This document shows positions 41,852-49,073 of a stretch of DNA of 64,000 bases, piece by piece. The notes under the pieces are model-generated. The model had not been told where the DNA came from and did no database searches. It saw only the letters and a list, made by a program, of their open reading frames with translations. The stretch's first letter is position 1; each line of letters opens with the position of its first letter. The stretch is taken from positions 434,001-498,000 of the forward strand of contig WKFI01000019.1 in NCBI GenBank assembly GCA_014872875.1, in the 5' to 3' direction. The DNA is from Paracoccaceae bacterium (lineage in GTDB: Bacteria; Pseudomonadota; Alphaproteobacteria; Rhodobacterales; Rhodobacteraceae). Both the position numbers and the translations under genes were made by a program.

Positions 41852-42636
41852 CAGCGCACCTGCGTCGTCGCGCCCATCATCTGATCCACAGCCGAAATGA
41901 CCTTGGCATTCATTTCGTACCCACGCTGTGCCTCGATCAGCTCCGTCACTTCACGCACCGCATCTACGGAACTGTCCTCCAGATAACCTTGCCGAAGGGT
42001 TCCAAGCCCGTCCGATCCGGCAGTTGACAAAAGGGGCGGACCGGATGCTTCAGTTTCAGCGAAGAGATTGCTGCCCAGAGCTTCGAGCCCTTTGGCGTTG
42101 GTGAACCCGGCCACGGAGAACTGCCCCAACAGCTGACCCGCTGCGGCATCGTCGAAGTAGGCGTAGACTTCTCCGTCGGCGTTGATCGAGATACTGCGCG
42201 CATCGGAAGGAATGGTAATTTCCGGAGACACCGGCAATCCGTCCGAGGTAACGATCAAACCCTCGGCCGACCGTTTAAGGCTGCCATCTCGGGTATAGGC
42301 AGCCTGCCCGGACGGCAGCGTCACTTCCAGGAACCCATTTCCGTCGATTGCAATGTCCAGATCATTCCCGGTTTGTGACAACGCCCCTTGCGCCAGATGA
42401 ACCGTCACCGCTGCCGGCCTCACCCCAAGTCCCAACTGCACACCAGTTGGCAGAACCGTTCCGTCCGCGGCATTGATCGTGCCTGCCCGGGCCATCTGCT
42501 GATAGTGAAGATCGGCAAACTCGGCGCGGCGGGCGTTGTACCCGGTCGTGTTCATGTTCGCGAGGTTGTTGGAGATGGTTTCGACCCGCATCTGCTGGGC
42601 GCTCATGCCGGTGGCGGCGATCTTTAGGGCACGCAT
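41851..42636 (-). CDS. flgG: Flagellar distal rod protein FlgG
   Basis: 261 aa, standard length. N-terminus LKIAATGMSAQQMRVETISNNLANMNTTGY carries the flagellar rod/hook signature (NNLANMNTTG). Central region with the VQLGLGVRPAAV motif typical of FlgG, and C-terminus SSVDAVREVTELIEAQRGYEMNAKVISAVDQMM. FlgG forms the distal rod and its length sets the periplasmic reach. The AGGAGC ribosome site precedes the ATG. 17 bases from flgF. Confidence 0.96.
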   Translation of the reverse strand: MRALKIAATGMSAQQMRVETISNNLANMNTTGYNARRAEFADLHYQQMARAGTINAADGTVLPTGVQLGLGVRPAAVTVHLAQGALSQTGNDLDIAIDGNGFLEVTLPSGQAAYTRDGSLKRSAEGLIVTSDGLPVSPEITIPSDARSISINADGEVYAYFDDAAAGQLLGQFSVAGFTNAKGLEALGSNLFAETEASGPPLLSTAGSDGLGTLRQGYLEDSSVDAVREVTELIEAQRGYEMNAKVISAVDQMMGATTQVR

Positions 42637-42652
42637 AGGGAGCTCCTGTCTG

Positions 42653-43369
42653 TTATCGTGTCATGGACTTGATTGCGTTTCGAATGCGGTTGTCTTCGGA
42701 GTCGAGAAAGCTCTGTCCCAGCTCATAGGCACGTTGGATGTCGATCATCCGGGATAATTGAAGGATCGGATTCACGTTTGAACCTTCAAGGAACCCCTGC
42801 AACATGCGGGACTGGTCGTCGGGTTCTATCTCTCCATCCACGCGGAACATAACGCCGTCTTCGCGTTTCAGGGTCGTTGGGTCGCTTGGCTGGAACAGAC
42901 CGATCTGTCCCAGCAGACGACCATCTGTGCTCAAGGTGCCATCATCGGCGATGTGAATATCGCTGGCACCCCCGGGCACAAAGACCGGGGCGCCTCCTGC
43001 GTCCAGCACGCGGAAACCGTCCATCGTGACCAGATCGCCATCCGCGTTGGGCGCAAAGGCCCCGGCCCGTGTCAACCGTTCGCCATCAGGTGTTTCAATA
43101 AGAAAGAACCCGCCGCCTTCGATAGCGACATCAAAAGCACCATTGGTCTGGGTCAGTGCCCCCTGGGCAAGGGACGTGTTCTGAATTTCCGCGCGCGCCA
43201 TCGACAGCGACGACGCAACGCCGTCCCCAGACACGACATATTCCGAAAAGATCAGCCCCTCCTGCCGATAGCCTGTGGTCGCGGAGTTGGCGATATTGTT
43301 GGCAACGATCCGGACCTCCTGCAAAAGGCCTTTTTGGCGGGACAATGCTGCGTAACCGGCGGTTTCCAT
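42653..43369 (-). CDS. flgF: Flagellar proximal rod protein FlgF
   Basis: 238 aa from the ATG at 43369; the frame is open to 43597 but the upstream part overlaps fliQ. Start ETAGYAALSRQKGLLQEVRIVANNIANSATTGYRQEG has the rod signature (NNIANSATTGY). Central AIEGGGFFLIETPDGERLTRAGAFAPNADGDLV is the family core, and the C-terminus SNVNPILQLSRMIDIQRAYELGQSFLDSEDNRIRN is the helical D0 part. Two bases separate it from fliQ. Part of the basal-body operon flgB to fliL. Confidence 0.94.
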   Translation of the reverse strand: METAGYAALSRQKGLLQEVRIVANNIANSATTGYRQEGLIFSEYVVSGDGVASSLSMARAEIQNTSLAQGALTQTNGAFDVAIEGGGFFLIETPDGERLTRAGAFAPNADGDLVTMDGFRVLDAGGAPVFVPGGASDIHIADDGTLSTDGRLLGQIGLFQPSDPTTLKREDGVMFRVDGEIEPDDQSRMLQGFLEGSNVNPILQLSRMIDIQRAYELGQSFLDSEDNRIRNAIKSMTR

Positions 43370-43371
43370 TT

Positions 43372-43641
43372 TCACACTCCAATGATCAGAGGAACAATGC
43401 GGCCGACGAAAAAGGACACCAGAGTCTGGGTCATGAAATCCATGGTCAGCCAGAACACCACGACAATGGCGACAAGCTTGGGCACAAAGGTCAGCGTCAT
43501 CTCCTGGATCGATGTCAGGGCTTGAAACAGACCTATGACCAGACCCACGACCAGGGCCACGGTCAGGATCGGGACCGAGATGATAACCGCGACCCACAAT
43601 CCCTGCCGCAACGTGTCAAAGATGACGCCTTCGGCCAACAT
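43372..43641 (-). CDS. fliQ: Flagellar export apparatus protein FliQ
   Basis: 89 aa with two membrane helices: LWVAVIISVPILTVALVVGLVIGLFQALTSIQEMTLTFVPKLVAIVVVFW (key residues GLFQALTSIQEMTLTFVPK). FliQ forms four copies in the export gate with FliP and FliR. In this cluster it lies inside the rod operon, after fliE, an arrangement common in alphaproteobacteria. fliP is not in the window. Confidence 0.95.
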   Translation of the reverse strand: MLAEGVIFDTLRQGLWVAVIISVPILTVALVVGLVIGLFQALTSIQEMTLTFVPKLVAIVVVFWLTMDFMTQTLVSFFVGRIVPLIIGV

Positions 43642-43642
43642 G

Positions 43643-43933
43643 TCAGACCGGCATCCTCAGAATTTCCTGATAGGCTTCGACGACCTTGTTGCGAACCGTT
43701 ACCGCGGTTTCCACAGCGAGTTCGGTCTGCGCCAAGGCCTGAACCAATGCGTGCGGATCAGATTGCCCGCTCATTGCAGCGACGGAAGCTTGTTCGCCGT
43801 TGCGAAGCGTCGCCTCGAAATCTCGGAAGCTGGTGCGCAGCGCGTCCCCTGCGCCGGAAAACTCCGGATCGGCCTGGGTTGCCGGACGCGCGGCCGCATA
43901 ACTACTGGCCGCAGAAAGACTGCGAATATCCAT
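43643..43933 (-). CDS. fliE: Flagellar hook-basal body complex protein FliE
   Basis: 96 aa. FliE links the MS ring to the proximal rod. The N-terminal about 30 residues are Ala/Ser-rich. The family core is in the C-terminal half: SFRDFEATLRNGEQASVAAMSGQSDPHALVQALAQTELAVETAVTVRNKVVEAYQEILRMPV; DPHALVQALAQTELAVETA and VVEAYQEILRMPV are diagnostic. One base separates it from fliQ and 20 from flgC. Confidence 0.94.
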   Translation of the reverse strand: MDIRSLSAASSYAAARPATQADPEFSGAGDALRTSFRDFEATLRNGEQASVAAMSGQSDPHALVQALAQTELAVETAVTVRNKVVEAYQEILRMPV

Positions 43934-43953
43934 TCTGGATCTCCTTTGGTTTC

Positions 43954-44346
43954 TTATTTTCTCAACAGATCCATCAATGACGATGACATCTGTCGGGTCT
44001 GTTCGAACATCTTCAGATTTGCTTCATAGCTGCGCTGCGCCTCGCGCGCGTCGGCCAGTTCCAACATCAGATCAACGTTGGACCCTTCGAAATAGCCGTT
44101 TTCGTCTGCCAACGGATGATCGGGATCGTAGGAGCGCAACAGGTCCTTCTGATCCAGCCGCACCTTGCCGACGCGGACGGACTCCATGTTGGTCTGCAGA
44201 TCCCGCACGGTTTCGAACGGGATCAGTTTTCGCCGGTAGCCCGGTGTGTCCGAGTTGGAGATGTTCTCGGAAACGTGACGCAACCGAGTTGCCTGAGCGC
44301 GCAGCGCGCTCGCAGTAACCGAAAGGGCGTTGGAAAATTCACTCAT
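43954..44346 (-). CDS. flgC: Flagellar proximal rod protein FlgC
   Basis: 130 aa. N-terminus FSNALSVTASALRAQATRLRHVSENISNSDTPGYRRK carries the rod signature (ENISNSDTPGY). The C-terminus GSNVDLMLELADAREAQRSYEANLKMFEQTRQMSSSLMDLLR forms the other coil. Normal length. It follows flgB by 11 bases and precedes fliE. Confidence 0.95.
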   Translation of the reverse strand: MSEFSNALSVTASALRAQATRLRHVSENISNSDTPGYRRKLIPFETVRDLQTNMESVRVGKVRLDQKDLLRSYDPDHPLADENGYFEGSNVDLMLELADAREAQRSYEANLKMFEQTRQMSSSLMDLLRK

Positions 44347-44357
44347 GATCCGTCACC

Positions 44358-44753
44358 TCAGCTTCGGCCAAGGCTGGCACGCAGCACGTTCAGCGAGGAT
44401 TTGTAGATGGCAAGTGCCCGGTCGTGCTGTCGCTTGGCATTCACTGCGTTCACCATCTGCGTTTCGATGGAAACATCATTGCTGCTCAGATCGACGGCAT
44501 CCTCGACAACGGTTTCGGCCCAGGAATGCGAAGACCCTTGACGGCCGTTCAAATGGCCGGGTCGGCTTGCTCGCATTTCATGCAACCCGCCTTCATTGCT
44601 TTTCTTGGTATAGGCCTGGAACGGCACCAGGTCCCTGGCCTTGTAGCCAGGTGTATCTGCATTTGCGACATTCTGCGCAATCAGCGCCTGCCGTTTTCCG
44701 GCATGGGTGGCCATCGCATGAGCCATCTTGAAGACATTCAGTTCCGTGAACAC
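44358..44753 (-). CDS. flgB: Flagellar proximal rod protein FlgB
   Basis: 131 aa from a GTG at 44753, chosen because GAGGGAGAA lies six bases upstream; the TTG at 44774 leaves no ribosome site. N-terminus FTELNVFKMAHAMATHAGKRQALIAQNVANADTPGY has the rod signature (AQNVANADTPGY). C-terminus SSNDVSIETQMVNAVNAKRQHDRALAIYKSSLNVLRASLG. First gene of the minus-strand basal-body operon, divergent from fliI; the 87-base gap contains TTAA-rich motifs. Confidence 0.93.
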   Translation of the reverse strand: MFTELNVFKMAHAMATHAGKRQALIAQNVANADTPGYKARDLVPFQAYTKKSNEGGLHEMRASRPGHLNGRQGSSHSWAETVVEDAVDLSSNDVSIETQMVNAVNAKRQHDRALAIYKSSLNVLRASLGRS

Positions 44754-44840
44754 CGGGGCTTCTCCCTCGATCAATTTAAATCAAGGCTTAACCCCGATTC
44801 CTTTAAAAATTGTTTTCAGGAAATTTCTGGAGATTTTTTC
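44754..44840. promoter_or_regulatory. Divergent flgB/fliI promoter region
   Basis: This 87-base AT-rich gap has three TTAA motifs at 44776-44779, 44788-44791 (as TTAAC) and 44803-44806. The first pair is separated by eight bases, one more than the CtrA consensus spacing. It resembles a degenerate CtrA region but is not a clear match. The fliI ribosome site GGAG lies at 44829-44832. Confidence 0.35.
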
Positions 44841-46172
44841 ATGTATCAGCCGCTCGCCACCCTGCAGAAACAGGTCAAGGAAGCGTCCGTCAGCCGCCCC
44901 ATCGGTCGTGTGCGCGCCGTCGCTGGTGGCAGGATTGAATTGGGCGGTTTGGCCGGAATTGCCGGCATTGGTGACCACCTGAAACTCAAGCGACAAGATG
45001 GCACAGTACTGTCGGGTGAAGTCGTTCAGATCACCGCCGATTCGACCTGGATGCTGCCGGACGGTGCTCTCGAACAGGTTTCGATCAATGATGCCGTGCT
45101 TTGGTCCAAACCACCTGCATTTGCCCCTTGCGATTCCTGGATCGGGCGGATGATCGACCCGATGGGCGCACCGCTGGACGGAAGACCTTTGCTGCAAGGA
45201 CCCAAGGTGCGCCGGATCGTAGCCTCACCACCGGCCGCCGCTCTGCGGCGCCCGATGGGAGACAGGCTGGCTACCGGGCTGAGTGTTTTCAATACGCTGC
45301 TCCCGATCGTCAAAGGGCAACGATTGGGTCTGTTCGCCGGTTCTGGCGTTGGCAAGTCCAGCCTGCTGTCCCAATTTGCACGCAACATGGACGCGGATGT
45401 GGTGGTCATCGCCCTGATCGGGGAGCGAGGGCGCGAGGTCAACGATTTCGTCAAGCGCGTTCTGGGCCCCGAAGGCATGAAACGCTCGGTCATTGTCGTG
45501 GCAACCTCGGATCAACCGGCCACGATGCGGCGGAGATGTGCATGGTCTGCCATGGCCGTGGCCGAACACTTTCGTGACCAAGGCAAGAATGTGCTGTTCC
45601 TGGCGGATTCGATTACTCGCCTCGCCGAAGCCCACAGGGAAATCGCATCAGCAGCAGGTGAGGCCCCGGCGCTGCGCGGCTATCCTCCCTCCGTAACGCC
45701 GCTGTTAACGGGTTTGTGCGAACGTGCCGGACCCGGCCAACAGGATATGGGCGACATCACGGCCATTTTCAGCGTCCTGGTGCCCGGTTCCGATCTGGAA
45801 GAACCCGTTGCCGACATCCTGCGCGGCACACTTGACGGTCACATCGTGCTCAGCCGGGACATTGCTGAGCGCGGGCGCTTCCCTGCAGTCGATGTCGCCA
45901 AATCCGTGTCCCGGTCCCTGCCGGATGCAGCGACCGAGAAGGAAAACCAGATCATCGGACGATCACGAAAACTGCTCGGGGCCTACGAGAAGTCCGAAGT
46001 GATGATCCGCGCTGGCTTATATCAGGAAGGAACCGACTCAACTTTGGATAGCGCGGTGCTGATCTGGGACGAATTGGACGAGTTCTTTGCAAAACCGGAT
46101 GTACAAGGGATCTCGAACAGTTTCGACCATCTGTCCCTGATCCTGCGCCGCGCCGGAAACGGAGCCACCTGA
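44841..46172 (+). CDS. fliI: Flagellar export ATPase FliI
   Basis: 443 aa from the ATG at 44841. FliI is the F1-beta-like hexameric ATPase of flagellar export. N-terminal beta barrel about 1-85 (GRVRAVAGGRIELGGLAGIAG), Walker A LGLFAGSGVGKSSLL, catalytic Glu region IALIGERGREVNDFV, Walker B VLFLADSITRLAEAHREIA, GEAPALRGYPPSVTPLL and GTLDGHIVLSRDIAERGRFPAVDV. All key motifs are intact. Its partners fliH and fliJ are not next to it. Last gene of the island; a 376-base gene-poor stretch follows. Confidence 0.96.
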   Translation: MYQPLATLQKQVKEASVSRPIGRVRAVAGGRIELGGLAGIAGIGDHLKLKRQDGTVLSGEVVQITADSTWMLPDGALEQVSINDAVLWSKPPAFAPCDSWIGRMIDPMGAPLDGRPLLQGPKVRRIVASPPAAALRRPMGDRLATGLSVFNTLLPIVKGQRLGLFAGSGVGKSSLLSQFARNMDADVVVIALIGERGREVNDFVKRVLGPEGMKRSVIVVATSDQPATMRRRCAWSAMAVAEHFRDQGKNVLFLADSITRLAEAHREIASAAGEAPALRGYPPSVTPLLTGLCERAGPGQQDMGDITAIFSVLVPGSDLEEPVADILRGTLDGHIVLSRDIAERGRFPAVDVAKSVSRSLPDAATEKENQIIGRSRKLLGAYEKSEVMIRAGLYQEGTDSTLDSAVLIWDELDEFFAKPDVQGISNSFDHLSLILRRAGNGAT

Positions 46173-46548
46173 TATTCGTCCTCACCAGATTTCAGGCCAG
46201 GGCGGGAACACGAGAGACAACAGATCACCAAACCACTTCAAGCGTTTTGACGTTCCTGATGCGTCCTGCCACCCTGTCTGATCTGCGGCGGCAGGTTAGC
46301 GTTGTGGTGCTAGTCCATAATGTTTCACTTCAAGTCTCCACCTTTCGCCTGCTTGCCAAAAAGGGCTTGAGGGCATTGATTTAAAACGACTTATCCTTGA
46401 TTAGCAATTCTCGAACCAAGGGTAAGCCAGACAGTTCTTTAGCGACCGATCAAGATGTGAAATCCCTGTTTCTGAACTTCATTTCGTCGGCGGAACCGGT
46501 TTTCGCGTCACCGCCGCAGAGTACGGGCTACGAGAAAGGGACTCGGAC
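46173..46548. other. Gene-poor spacer between the flagellar island and the catabolic cluster
   Basis: 376 bases. CCTGCC and GGCAGG near 46266-46295 can pair loosely, but there is no T run. The right half is AT-richer (TTGATTTAAAACGAC) and probably holds the promoter of the monooxygenase gene. No tRNA, small ORF with a ribosome site, or repeat is visible. Confidence 0.4.
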
Positions 46549-47826
46549 ATGCCAGTTGAAAAAATCGATACGTTGGTTGTTGGTGGTGGCCAGGCAGGCA
46601 TTGCGCTGAGTGAGCATCTGGGCAAACAGAATGTTCCGCACATCGTACTGGAAAAAAACCGCACCGCCGAGGCGTGGCGCACAGGGCGGTGGGATGCGCT
46701 GGTCGCCAACGGCCCGGCATGGCATGACCGATTTCCGAACCTGGAATTCACCAAAGATGACCCGGACGCCTTTGTCACCAAGGATCGAATGGCTGAGTAC
46801 TTGGTCGAGTATGCCGAAATGGTCAAAGCACCAATCCGCGAAGGCGTCGAGGTACTGACCGCCGAACGGATCCCCGGAAAAGGAGGTTTCCGGGTCGAAA
46901 CAACGGCCGGCGAGATCGAAGCAAAACGCATCGTCGCGGCAACTGGTGCTTTCCAGCACCCAGCTATTCCTCCGATCGTTCCGGAAAACGCAGGGGTCGA
47001 GCAACTACACTCCTTTTACTACAAGAACCCTGATCAGTTGGCTGATGGCGCGGTGATGGTGGTGGGCGCGGGTTCGTCCGGTGCACAGATCGCGGATGAG
47101 TTGAACCGCGCGGGTCGCAAGGTGTTCCTGTCGGTTGGCCCACATGACCGTCCGCCGCGTCGCTACCGTGGACGTGATTTCGTCTGGTGGCTGGGTGTTC
47201 TGGGTCTGTGGGACTTGGCCGCACCGAACCCGGGCACCGAGCATGTGACCATCTCGGTCAGCGGCGCCTATGGCGGGCACACCATGGACTTTCGTCGTCT
47301 GGGCGGTGAGGGTGTCACTCTTGTAGGGTTAACCAAGAGCTTTGAGAATGGCGTGCTGAGCTTCGAGGACGATCTGCAAAAGAACGTCTCAGGTGGCGAT
47401 GCCGATTATTTGCGCATGCTTGATGCGGCCGACGCCTATGTGGAGCGCACCGGTCTGGACCTGCCGGAAGAACCCGAAGCCCGCGAAGCCTGGCCGGATC
47501 CCGATTGCATTACCAACCCGCTGCAATCGATCGATTTCGCCGAGGAAGGCATCAAGACAATCATCTGGGCCACCGGCTTCCGTCAGGATTTCAGCTGGCT
47601 CAAGGCCGACGCGTTCGACGAAAAAGGAGCCCCGATCCATCAGCGCGGGGTCTCAGTGCAGCCGGACATCTATTTCCTTGGCCTACCCTGGCAGTCCCGT
47701 CGAGGCTCGACCTTCCTCTGGGGCGTGTGGCACGACGCAAAATACATCGCCGACCAGATCGGCATCCAGCGGGCATATGCCACATATGACGGTGAAGCCG
47801 CCATTATTGCCCCCGCAGCTGAATAA
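46549..47826 (+). CDS. Flavin-containing monooxygenase (CzcO/FMO-like)
   Basis: 425 aa, two-dinucleotide-binding-domain flavoprotein. FAD motif: TLVVGGGQAGIALSEHL at residues 7-23. NAD(P)H motif: VMVVGAGSSGAQIADEL at about 171-187. Between them IVAATGAFQHPAIPPIVP and LHSFYYKNPDQL occupy the position of the FMO/BVMO fingerprint, and TIIWATGFRQDF is the C-terminal ATG motif. Such enzymes insert one oxygen into N-, S- or C-centres. The classical FxGxxxHxxxY fingerprint is only loosely matched. First gene of a cluster with RidA, DUF1028, aldehyde dehydrogenase, demethylase and transporter genes. Confidence 0.85.
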   Translation: MPVEKIDTLVVGGGQAGIALSEHLGKQNVPHIVLEKNRTAEAWRTGRWDALVANGPAWHDRFPNLEFTKDDPDAFVTKDRMAEYLVEYAEMVKAPIREGVEVLTAERIPGKGGFRVETTAGEIEAKRIVAATGAFQHPAIPPIVPENAGVEQLHSFYYKNPDQLADGAVMVVGAGSSGAQIADELNRAGRKVFLSVGPHDRPPRRYRGRDFVWWLGVLGLWDLAAPNPGTEHVTISVSGAYGGHTMDFRRLGGEGVTLVGLTKSFENGVLSFEDDLQKNVSGGDADYLRMLDAADAYVERTGLDLPEEPEAREAWPDPDCITNPLQSIDFAEEGIKTIIWATGFRQDFSWLKADAFDEKGAPIHQRGVSVQPDIYFLGLPWQSRRGSTFLWGVWHDAKYIADQIGIQRAYATYDGEAAIIAPAAE

Positions 47827-47843
47827 AAGAACAGGACCCGAAA

Positions 47844-48260
47844 ATGGCTCATACCCGTATTCGCAAATTCAACACCTCGGACACATATCCGGAGCAAAAT
47901 CTGGACAACGACCTCTGTCAGGCAGTTGTGACTCATGGCGGCAAGACAGTCTATCTGCGCGGTCAATGCCCACAGAACCTGGACGACGCGGTCAACATCG
48001 AAAGCCATGACCCGGTCGAACAGACCCACAAGGTCATGCAAAACATCAAGCAGCTGATCGAAGAGGCAGGCGGCTCGATGGAACACCTGGTCAAGGTCGT
48101 CGTATACATCACCGATGTGCGCCACCGCGAAGCGGTCTATCGCACCATGGGCGAATACATCAAAGGCGTGCATCCGGTTTCGACTGGATTGGTGGTTCAG
48201 GCACTGGCACGCCCGGAATGGCTGGTCGAAATCGACGGCACCGCTGTCATCCCAGACTAA
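47844..48260 (+). CDS. RidA-family protein lacking the usual catalytic Arg
   Basis: 138 aa, chorismate-mutase-like trimeric fold: KTVYLRGQCPQNLDDA, QTHKVMQNIKQLIEEAGGSMEHLVKVVVYITDVRHREAVY and LVEIDGTAVIPD. RidA proteins hydrolyse reactive enamines/imines and the key Arg sits in P-A-R-S before the last strand. Here that stretch is HPVSTGLVV, so Arg is replaced by Ser. It therefore may bind or tautomerise another intermediate. 17 bases from the monooxygenase gene, so very likely co-transcribed. Confidence 0.85.
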   Translation: MAHTRIRKFNTSDTYPEQNLDNDLCQAVVTHGGKTVYLRGQCPQNLDDAVNIESHDPVEQTHKVMQNIKQLIEEAGGSMEHLVKVVVYITDVRHREAVYRTMGEYIKGVHPVSTGLVVQALARPEWLVEIDGTAVIPD

Positions 48261-48383
48261 TTGAACGAAATGCACGGGCGGCACACGGGGGCATTCCATC
48301 TCCGAGTGTCGCCCCTTGCATTTCAGGCACATCATTAAAGCCGGCGCTGACACGTAAAGGCCCGGAAATAGAAAGGGAACGCG

Positions 48384-49058
48384 ATGACGTTTTCATTGGT
48401 CGCACGCTGCGCTGAAACCGGCATGTTCGGCATGGCGATTTCGTCCTCTTCTCCGGCAGTGGCCGCACGTTGTGCCTTTGCCCGGGCGGGTGTGGGTGCA
48501 GTTGCGTCACAGAACGTGACAGACCCGTCACTGGGACCGCTGGCGCTGGACCTGATGGAAAGCGGCATGACTGCCTCCGAGGCGATCGCCGAAGTTCAGA
48601 GGCGCGGGGCGTTCATCGAATATCGTCAGGTTCTGGCAGTGGACGCAGATGGAAGTACCGCGATCCATTCCGGTCCGAACTCTCTGGGCATTTGGACGCA
48701 AGCCCAAGGGCGCGATGTCGCCTCGGGCGGCAACCTGCTGGCCAATGACGGCGTCTGTCAGGCAATAGTTGACGGGTTCGAAGCCGCCACTGGTCATCTT
48801 GGAGACCGGTTGATCGCGGCAATGCAAGCTGGCCTGGCGGCCGGTGGGGAAGCCGGGCCAGTTCATTCGGCGGGTTTGTTGATGGTGGACAAGGTCAGCT
48901 GGCCTGTCGCCGAACTGCGCTGCGACTGGACCGAGGATTGCCCGATTGAAGCCATCGCCACGGCTTGGGAGGTCTACAAACCTCAACTGGACGCTTACAT
49001 CCAGCGCGCGCTCGATCCGCGCGAGGCCCCGTCTTATGGCGTCCCCGGAGACGAGTGA
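48384..49058 (+). CDS. DUF1028 protein (Ntn-hydrolase-like)
   Basis: 224 aa. N-terminus TFSLVARCAETGMFGMAISSSSPAVAARCAFARAGVGAVASQN is the DUF1028 family start; DPSLGPLALDLMESGMTASEAIAEV and GGNLLAND follow. The family is thought to have an Ntn-hydrolase fold; Thr2 would become the N-terminal nucleophile after Met removal, which I infer. Its role is unknown, but it is often found near amine or peptide catabolism genes. Separated by 123 bases from ridA and 15 from the aldehyde dehydrogenase. Confidence 0.85.
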   Translation: MTFSLVARCAETGMFGMAISSSSPAVAARCAFARAGVGAVASQNVTDPSLGPLALDLMESGMTASEAIAEVQRRGAFIEYRQVLAVDADGSTAIHSGPNSLGIWTQAQGRDVASGGNLLANDGVCQAIVDGFEAATGHLGDRLIAAMQAGLAAGGEAGPVHSAGLLMVDKVSWPVAELRCDWTEDCPIEAIATAWEVYKPQLDAYIQRALDPREAPSYGVPGDE

Positions 49059-49073
49059 GAGAGGAACAACATC

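Noticed and set aside
44424-44840. 5' extension of the fliI frame
   Set aside because: It lies antisense to flgB; FliI begins at ATG 44841 with a ribosome site and normal length.
46266-46295. CCTGCC/GGCAGG hairpin as fliI terminator
   Set aside because: The stem is short with a long loop and no T run; too weak to call.
46173-46548. Possible tRNA or integration site at the flagellar/catabolic junction
   Set aside because: No cloverleaf, no TTCRANTC-type T-loop and no direct repeats were found; base composition is not strikingly different.
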